NCBI GenBank assembly: GCA_003990745.1
Contig: RBNI01000624.1
Coordinates: 1-28,518 of the forward strand
Source of the DNA: Jimgerdemannia flammicorona
Lineage: Eukaryota; Mucoromycota; Endogonomycetes; Endogonales; Endogonaceae
Length of the DNA stretch: 28,518 nucleotides
Direction: 5' to 3'
This document shows, in pieces, positions 22,578-28,518 of this stretch. The position numbers and the translations under genes are program-made. The notes under the pieces are model-generated. The model saw only the letters and a program-made list of their open reading frames with translations, was not told the origin of the DNA and searched no databases. Each line of letters begins with the position of its first letter. The stretch's first letter is position 1.

Positions 22578-22608
<31 letters not shown>
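21390..22608 (+). mobile_element. 3' end of a poly(A)-tailed non-LTR retrotransposon (LINE, possibly Tad1-like)
   Basis: About 1.2 kb of G/T-rich sequence unlike its AT-rich surroundings ends in 27 A residues (22582-22608). About 30 bp before the tail is AATAAAA, and right before it a small stem-loop, GGAC-ATTGA-GTCT. It retains several CpGs while both flanks have none, so it inserted after the surrounding repeats had decayed. No reverse transcriptase motif is visible and short open frames are unconvincing, so this is most likely the 3' untranslated part of a 5'-truncated copy. The 5' boundary is uncertain; a polypyrimidine tract at 21,270-21,375 lies just upstream. Confidence 0.6.
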
Positions 22609-23565
22609 CAAAATAGCAGTCTTTAATCATATATTGGTCTAGTCTACTCATTTTTTTACCCTGCAATAATCATCAAAAGAGAGAGTATTTGAGATAAAAA
22701 TATACTCTCTGCTGATAATATTAGATTCTTTCTCATATAGGCAGTACACAAGCTGCTTATTGAGAGCCAAAGGAGTGATAACAGTGGCAATGGTGATGGT
22801 GATGGCAGAGATGAGAGAGAATTCTAGTAACAACTCACAGTAGCTCTTTAGACCTCAGAATTCACAGACCTTATAACTATATATATAGTAGTCTTTTTGA
22901 AGCAGCTAATAGTAGATATAGGTTACTCATTCTGCTACTACTTATTTACTTATATTTACCTTTTTAAATTTCCCCAGTATGACTCAATTCACCTCATGCT
23001 TTTCTTAGGGTCTATAGCTCTATGGCAAGATCTGCTGACTTTATTCACAATATCTGGTCAAGATGAAGAAAGACTGGTAGATATTACAGGGTATATCTTT
23101 GGTAGCTGAGCTGTTAAGTCAATGTATTATATGGTAGAGGTCTCAAAAGGAACAGAAGCAAGCCTTTGTGAGCAATCTTATACAACTTTTATAACTTATT
23201 GATACATAACTCACTCACTTATACTTTCTTTCTGAAATACTCATCTTTATGTTTTATTTAACTTTTATATAGTCTCTTCTAAAAACACCCACATAACATC
23301 TATATATAATTCATCTACATACAACCTATCTGCACACAATCTGTCTGCATGTAACCCATCTACATATAACCTGTCTACATGCAATCTATCTGTATGCAAC
23401 CCATCTATACAAAACCTATCTACATGTAATCTATCTATATGTAATCTACCTGCATACAATCCATCTGTATACTTATTTTAGTCCCTCAGATCAGGGCTCA
23501 GTTCTATTGAAAAGGAGAGTTCAAAGTTATTATAAGCGTACAACCTCCAAGCCACAGAAATTATA
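22609..23565. other. CpG-free interval between LINE and LTR element
   Basis: From 22427 to 23536 no CG dinucleotide occurs, as in the earlier desert. Apart from the minisatellite at 23298-23472 I see no gene or recognisable element. A CpG at 23537-23538 lies 29 bp before the proposed LTR start. Confidence 0.6.
23298..23472 (-). repeat. 15-bp minisatellite encoding a pentapeptide on the minus strand
   Basis: Eleven complete 15-bp units and one partial unit, with no indels, of consensus AYCTRYATRYAAYCY. On the minus strand the phase keeps an open frame of pentapeptides of the type RLHVD over 64 codons. Exact 15-bp spacing with frame retention in a region that has otherwise lost coding capacity suggests a relic of a repeat-containing protein, as at 18455-18730. 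Confidence 0.8.
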
Positions 23566-23639
23566 TGTCACCCTCTTAACAAGCCACTGAAATTGCACAT
23601 TACCTCTGAACAAATCTGGAAATCACCTATGCGATCATG

Positions 23640-23700
23640 AAGCTGAGTCAAACAGAAGTCACAGCATACAAAGCTGAGTCAATATGAAGTCATGGAATAC
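23640..23700 (+). promoter_or_regulatory. Direct repeat with two TGAGTCA sites at the start of U3
   Basis: A unit AAGCTGAGTCAA followed by four variable bases and AAGTCA occurs twice, about 31 bp apart. Each copy holds a perfect TGAGTCA (23644-23650 and 23675-23681), the AP-1/Gcn4-type bZIP site. A third copy in the other orientation, TGACTCA, lies at 24980-24986, within another imperfect direct repeat (about 24959-24990 and 25021-25054) upstream of the TATA box. Repeated bZIP sites in U3 would fit stress or starvation control. Confidence 0.55.
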
Positions 23701-23818
23701 AAGGTTCATACAAATGGAATCTTACCAATCAAGAACAGATGCATATATACTGAGCCCTGAGATGCGTCGAAACAGAGAACCAAAACAAATAACAACTACA
23801 ACTTCCAAACACACAAAC

Positions 23819-24916
23819 ATGACCACCGAGATCTATAACCACATCTGCGCTGACATTTGGAATGCCATTGTCAACCGAGCCACACCCCCTCTGCCCCTCA
23901 TGAATATCCATAGCCTTGCACCCCTCTACTTCATGGAAGCCTGATGGAATGCCCTGAACATAATTAATAAGGCCCACCAGATCGGACAAATCTCAAGCTA
24001 CTACCAGATCGGCCGCCTCCTGGAAGATATGGTTGAACACTACCACGATATAGACATTACCCAGATGTCTCAACACCAGAAGCTCATTGCCCGCAAATAC
24101 CAAGAACTCTTCTATGAGTACAGCACATTTATTCCCCACCTTCGAGTTACTACCAGCGAAATGGTTGCTACCCTGTCCTATGGCCAAATCGATGACATGA
24201 TACAAGAACTCAACCACAAGTATCTCGAGTACATTCAGACTACCGACAGAACCTTCCCGCACCTCGATGACCACATCCTGCAAATGCCCCAAGTTGGATA
24301 TGCCATGAAGGATGTCTATGATATAATCAACTTCGATGAAGACAAAGCAGAAGATAATGATCCCTCTGATGCTGACATGACCTCAAGCCAAGGATCTCTA
24401 CCAATCCTGATCACACCACCAACCTTGCCGATGAACTTACAACAGTTCATAACCACATACGAAACTTATTGGGACAATGACCACTGGCACGAATACCAAC
24501 CTGCATTCACCCCTGATTACTTCAACTACAATGAAGAGACCAGAGAACACAACCTGTACCTCCAGACAACCCTCGAGATCGAACCAACAACTCCACCACC
24601 TGAGTATGAGCGACATGAACCACAGCTGCCAGCTTACTACAACTCTGCGACTCATAGTGCTGTAACCTATAGAAGGTACGCAGACAGTGAATCCGATGAA
24701 AGTAAAGACAATGCACCCCTCCTTCGCCCACCAACACCCTATCCAGCATATGAGACAGATGATGCTATCCTGTGGGATGGAGATGAAGTCTCAATGTATT
24801 ATTACCTCAGTGAACAAGGAGAAGTAATCCACGAACTACTCTTCCTAGATGACTACTTCATCAGAGATGATGCAATCGATGGTGATGTCATCAAAGACTA
24901 CCCAGACAGCGTGTAA
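23819..24916 (+). CDS. Unknown U3-encoded protein of the LTR element (one in-frame stop)
   Basis: A frame of 365 codons lies wholly inside the proposed U3, in sense orientation, ending 190 bp before the TATA box. A single TGA at 23942-23944 interrupts it; downstream 324 codons are open, from ATG 24029 onward 295. In-frame ATGs also exist at 23684 and 23714. The N-terminal half is helical and Ile/Leu/His-rich (QLIGRLLEDM-like helices). The C-terminal half is acidic and rich in Tyr and Pro, with TYETYWDNDHW, a PPxY motif (PPPEY, 24593-24607), SDESKDN and a closing run of Asp/Tyr. No signal peptide, membrane segment or known domain is recognised. GC and CpG content match the rest of this element and not the CpG-free flank. 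Function unknown; an accessory protein or a captured gene are both possible. Confidence 0.6.
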
Positions 24917-25105
24917 ACCTATAAATAGATTAGCAGTCATAGTATAGTTAGATTAGCCTTGTACGACATGACTGTGAACTGACTCAGCAGTCAGATGATC
25001 TCTTGACATGACAGATCACACTTGTACTATGTGACTGCATTCCGACTCAGCAAAGCACTTAGTGCTACATCCATATCTAGTATAGTCCAGATAGCCCCTC
25101 ACTAG

Positions 25106-25236
25106 TATAAATACTCCCTCCCCCAGACCTCAGAATCTCAGACCTGAACAATCCAAACACAACTTCTGAGCACTTCCCCACAATATCCCTTCACACAACT
25201 ACTCCTAGTATAGCAATATCATGAATAGCGAATAAA
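25106..25236 (+). promoter_or_regulatory. LTR core promoter and polyadenylation signal
   Basis: TATAAATA at 25106-25113 is followed by a C/T-rich likely start region about 30 bp on, and by AATAAA at 25231-25236. The order TATA, start, poly(A) signal within about 125 bp is that of an LTR U3-R-U5 and supports calling this segment an LTR. Transcription from here would not include the U3 reading frame except through the 3' LTR. Confidence 0.6.
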
Positions 25237-25584
25237 CCTATTTAATAACCCGCAAACCACTCTTAAGTAAATCCACTCCCCGTTAGGTCCTACTCCTAAC
25301 CTCGTCACGAAATTTCCTAATTGGGTATTGTCTGCAGTGATATGCCAATTCAACTAAGCTGGTCTTAGTTTCTTAAACTTCCTAAAATACGGAAAATCCT
25401 GAACATCCAGAACTAGTCTGAAAAAGGACTTTGGTTGAGATGTCAACCCGATCTTGAAATCAATAAGCGTAGAGGACGTACTCCATATGAAATTGATCTT
25501 GACCATAAGAAAACGGTCTTCCAGAATATTCAGAACTTCTAGAAAACCCTTCCAGAACTATGTAACGGTTACCCTAAAAAGTAA

Positions 25585-26556
25585 CCCTCTGACAACTTGG
25601 TAGCAGCGGTTTACAATCCAATTCCACTTCAAGACGCTTCCTCATCTCGCTACAAACCCTTCTGTGAATTCCTACAAGTTGGTATAAAGCCCAACCTCTG
25701 ACCTGGAATTTATCATGAACCATCTGACAATCTGGAGAGAATTGAACCTGACGTACAAGGACAATTTGACCTCCACACCTGCAACAAGTGGGACAAACTT
25801 CATTCAAAGAAAGAAGTACTCCGATTAAACCAGCAAATAGGCGAAACCCTATTCACCGAACTCCTTATACTACACTCAGCAAGTCAGGACGAAGAAGGCC
25901 TTATAGAAGCCTTCTTTACTCTCCTCAACAAGAGTTTTGTCAGCTCCACAAATCCAAGCGACCTAGGACAACCAGCAGCAGTCTTTCTAGCCTTAGTTCC
26001 TCACAAAGCCCAAGTCTCTGTAGCCAAGTGGCTCAACTCTACCGACTTTCACCGAACCAGAACTAAGACCGCATTATACTACCGATTCCAGAATAGCAAG
26101 GCCTGCCATATTCTTAAGGAAGAAGCAAGAGAAACCCTTCATCAACTACCTGATCCTGAACCTGAAGCAGGCCCTGCTACAGTCCTATCTGAATCCAAAA
26201 CCAATACCGAACCAGAACTTGACTTTGAATTAAGTCCATCTGAAATCAGATATATAACTGATTCTGTCTACTTTGACGCCGAGCAAACCCAAGTACACGG
26301 AGACCAAACCCAAGAGGAGGAGGAGTATCTCAGTGAATTCGATCCTGGATACACCACCAAAGGAGACATACCTCTATCAGGACAGAATACACCTACACAG
26401 CAACAGACAGCCATCTATCAAGCCCTTACTCCAGACCCACAACTATTACTCTAGCAACTTACACAGACTCAAAGAACCCCATCACACTCTGCACCAGTAC
26501 CTCAAGTAGTACCAGTAACATCACTACCAGTAGTTCAACTGCCTCCAGTAAACAAC
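25585..26556 (+). pseudogene. Leader reading frame of the retrotransposon, without ATG
   Basis: The same frame that later encodes Gag is open from 25585, through the primer-binding site, to 26556, interrupted only by TGA 25699 and TAG 26452, yet it has no in-frame ATG before 26557. The translation looks like protein: a helical part (about 25750-26130, with KWDKLHSKKEVLRLNQQ and FFTLLNKSF) and then an acidic, Pro/Glu/Gln-rich linker containing DPEPEAGP and EEEEYLSEFDP. It may be the N-terminal part of Gag whose start codon mutated, a segment translated from a non-AUG start, or one joined by splicing. Composition is even with Gag. Confidence 0.5.
25598..25612 (+). other. Primer-binding site
   Basis: TGGTAGCAGCGGTTT begins three bases after the LTR end. 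It starts with TGG, complementary to the CCA end of a tRNA, and is GC-richer than its neighbours. The matching tRNA would end in CCGCTGCTACCA; I cannot assign its identity from memory. Confidence 0.7.
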
Positions 26557-27645
26557 ATGGCAAACCAATAGATTCTAGACCTCACAGCCCAGGTAGCCAT
26601 AATGGCAGCAACCATTACTGCCTTAGCTGAACAGATCTGACCTACAAAAAATCTGAGTCTACCTACCTTCAATGGTACTGCACAAGAAGTCCAAAGCTTC
26701 ATTAGTGTAGTTGACACCAACTTCGAAGCCAATCAATGGACCAACGAATGAGTCGCTGACCACGTTCTGACAAACAATCAAGACCACACTTTGGAACAAC
26801 TCTTTGCTACCACTACAGCCTATGTCTGCCAAGTTGTTACATTCTTCCGAGGACCTGCTGAAGAATGGTGGCGAACTCTTCCTGAAAAACCCCTCACATG
26901 GGACACCTGACCTGCAGTAGTTGCTCAGAATGCAGCAAATAATGCCCCAGGATATAGAGACCACCCTGTAGCCCCTGGACTTAAACAACTCATGATTGCT
27001 CAATATCGCAGTGAAACCATGATCACTGAATCCCGAGTAAAACTCCGCAACCTCAAATTCGATGTATATGGCAAGGAGAAATTCGAAACCTTCTGTACAA
27101 AACTCGAGTCACTCCTGAACACTGTTGGCCTAGGATATATTGCCAATGATGAAGCATGAAATGGTACAAGAGCAGATTATTTATTCGATGCCCTGCCAGA
27201 ATAGCTTACTAGAAAAATCTGAGAACAAGGATGCCTGGTTGGTTGTGACTACCAACAATGGTGCCTGGCAAGGATCAAGACTATGGTCAAGTGGATCCTA
27301 ACAGCTGGACCTATTCTGCCCCGAAGACAATTCAACAACAAGGAAAAGACTTGGACCAAAAAAGAAGAACCCAAGCATGAAGCATCCCAAGCTCCCTCAA
27401 CATCCACTTTGTGAACACCCAGAAATCATGAACCCACCCAGCCAAGTACCTTCAAGAAACTCACTGAAGGCAAAAGGAACGAACTTAGAAGAAGCGGAGC
27501 ATGCTTCTATTGCCGAAAGACAGGACACATGGCCAGTGCCTGCTCTAACCGAAAACCCCGAACAGCAACATGAGCAACTGTTACCACTCTGCACCACCTC
27601 AACAATCTGACCACCAGAATATTAAACTTTGTCAAGTTAAGATAA
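26557..27645 (+). pseudogene. gag: Gag (capsid and zinc knuckle) of a Ty3/Gypsy-type element, multiply stopped
   Basis: From ATG 26557 the frame shows the features of a Metaviridae-type Gag: LSLPTFNGTAQEVQSFI (start of the capsid domain), FFRGPAEEWWRTL (26842-26880), a helical LRNLKFDVYGKEKFETF region, a basic linker, and a CCHC knuckle CFYCRKTGHMASAC at 27502-27543. Gag packages the RNA and forms the particle. In-frame stops are TAG 26569, TGA 26638, 26749, 26908, 27157, 27220, 27412 and 27571, TAG 27202 and TAA 27643, so this copy cannot make Gag. No frameshift is seen over the whole length. TGA is compatible with CGA codons hit at CpG or with TGG codons changed on the other strand. Confidence 0.75.
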
Positions 27646-28056
27646 ACTGCTAAGGCCCCAACCAAAGGAAGTCAAAAAGCAGCTGGATATGACCTGTATG
27701 CAGCCAAAGAAGCTACAGTCTCCAACCGAGAAGTCAAACAAGTCTACACAGGAATCAGCATCCAAATTCCTGAAGGACATGTTGGAAGAATATGCTGTCA
27801 TAGCAGCCTAGCATTGAAAGGACTCTCAGTAGAAGGAGGAGTCATTGATGAAGATTACACAGGCGAAATTATTGTCCTCATCCGAAACCACAGTTGGACA
27901 CCCTTCAAGATTCCCATTGGATTCTACATTGCCCAGATCCTATTCGAAAAAATCGAGTCAACCCTGACAGTCAAGGAAGTCCCAGAACTACTGCCCACCA
28001 TCAGAGGATCCAAAGGATTTGGCTCATCAAACAAGGCCCCAGTCCAACCTACCATG
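27646..28056 (+). CDS. dUTPase domain within the Gag-protease frame
   Basis: An open stretch of about 135 codons has all five motifs of trimeric dUTPase in order. Motif 1 is AAGYDLYA (27679-27702). Motif 2 is GRICCHSSLALKG, with His where Arg is usual. Motif 3 is GVIDEDYTGEI, with the catalytic Asp. Motif 4 is GFYIAQILFEKI. Motif 5 is RGSKGFGSS (28003-28029). dUTPase hydrolyses dUTP to dUMP and pyrophosphate and limits uracil in newly made cDNA. It lies directly after the Gag knuckle and before the protease in the same frame, a placement resembling that in some retroviruses. The Arg-to-His change in motif 2 (CAT codon) fits a CpG transition and may impair activity. No stop codon occurs in this segment although Gag next door has ten. 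Confidence 0.88.
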
Positions 28057-28360
28057 AACAAAGAAGAACAATTCTACAAGAAAATTGAAGATGGATATGT
28101 ACCAAGTGGCCGATGTCCCCATGGCATTGGAATGTACTCTTTCCGAATGATTGATGATTGCTTCTCTTGTGTCAATGAACTGGCTCAAAGAAGAACCAAC
28201 AGAAGGAAAGCTCCTACAACCGAAATTACCACTATTGGATCAGACAAACTGCTTACACTTAAAGTTTTTGTCAACCAAGTACCTGTCAAGATCATGATAG
28301 ATAGTGGTGCCTCAGGCAAATTCATCAATGAAGAAACAGCCAACAGACTCAAGGTCTTCA

Positions 28361-28364
<4 letters not shown>
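28057..28364 (+). pseudogene. Aspartic protease of the retrotransposon, truncated by insertion
   Basis: The frame continues from the dUTPase through a Lys/Arg-rich linker into a retropepsin-like domain: LLTLKVFVNQVPVKIMIDSG, with the catalytic DSGAS at 28300-28314 and FINEETANRLK after it. It is in one frame with Gag and dUTPase, so a Gag-dUTPase-protease polyprotein is implied. Only about 21 residues follow the active site before the T tract at 28365 breaks it, so reverse transcriptase, RNase H and integrase are missing from this window. Confidence 0.8.
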
Positions 28365-28407
<43 letters not shown>

Positions 28408-28518
28408 CCAGTCACTTGGACTGCCCTTTATTACCGAAGTCTATAGTACTAATAATACAATATCACCCTTCCCTTCAACCAATGCCCCGTGGGCCCAGGC
28501 TTTTCCTTTTTTTTTTTC
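28365..28518 (-). mobile_element. Reverse-oriented 3' end of a second poly(A)-tailed retroposon
   Basis: A run of 38 T residues (28365-28402), read on the minus strand, is a poly(A) tail. Before it on the minus strand come AATAAA (near 28437-28431) and a perfect 5-bp stem-loop CAGTC-CAAGT-GACTG (28423-28409). The same order of AATAAA, small stem-loop and tail is seen at 22,550-22,608, though the sequences differ. The element runs off the window; a further T tract at 28507-28517 ends it. It was inserted antisense into the protease frame. Confidence 0.6.

Larger units (their letters stand above)
23566..25594 (+). mobile_element. Proposed 5' LTR (about 2.0 kb) of a Ty3/Gypsy-type retrotransposon
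   Basis: The left end TGTCA (23566-23570) and the right end TGACA (25590-25594) form 5-bp inverted repeats of the TG...CA type. The right end is followed after three bases by a primer-binding site. In between lie a long U3 with a reading frame, a TATA box (25106-25113), a downstream AATAAA (25231-25236) and about 360 bp of U5. The right end is firm because of the primer-binding site. The left end rests on the inverted repeat alone, since the 3' LTR is outside the window; a shorter LTR is possible. Confidence 0.6.

Noticed and set aside
25699..27645. Recoding of TGA as Trp in the retrotransposon
   Set aside because: TAG and TAA also occur in the frame and the host genes use all normal stops; mutation, probably at CpG, is simpler.

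Overview
The window looks like a nuclear scaffold of a basidiomycete fungus, probably an agaricomycete. The evidence is compact, intron-rich housekeeping genes with short GT-AG introns, a sterol C-5 desaturase of basidiomycete type, and an AT-rich, repeat-filled flank. Identifications are from recognition of family motifs only; no search was run.

Positions 1-16,565 are a dense block of six conserved genes: ERG3 (C-5 sterol desaturase, +), APC4 (anaphase-promoting complex subunit 4, -, about 16 exons), a SEC39/NBAS-type ER tethering subunit (+), mitochondrial ribosomal protein mL40 (MRPL28 family, -), TIM44 (-) and RPP40 (RNase P/MRP subunit, +). They lie as two divergent pairs with promoters of about 160 bp (APC4/SEC39 and TIM44/RPP40) and two convergent pairs (ERG3/APC4 and SEC39/mL40). 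Exon joins were worked out by reading-frame phase. The APC4/SEC39 promoter and the mL40 promoter both contain a perfect TGACGTCA.

At about 16.67 kb the composition changes abruptly. From 16,670 to 21,573 I find no CpG dinucleotide at all. This stretch holds degenerate minisatellites, long A tracts and a decayed minus-strand zinc-finger-like reading frame, but no intact gene. A younger, CpG-containing 3' end of a poly(A)-tailed non-LTR retrotransposon sits at about 21.4-22.6 kb, followed by another CpG-free kilobase with a 15-bp minisatellite.

From 23,566 to the end lies the 5' part of an LTR retrotransposon of Ty3/Gypsy type. It has a proposed LTR of about 2.0 kb (TGTCA...TGACA), a primer-binding site, and one frame that runs through a leader region, Gag with a zinc knuckle, a dUTPase domain and an aspartic protease. 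The long U3 carries its own reading frame of about 365 codons with a PPxY motif, upstream of a TATA box and poly(A) signal. The Gag part has 12 in-frame stops while the dUTPase-protease part has none. The protease is cut by a 38-bp T tract that looks like the reverse-oriented tail of a second LINE. The combination of a U3-encoded protein and a dUTPase fused between Gag and protease is the most unusual thing here.
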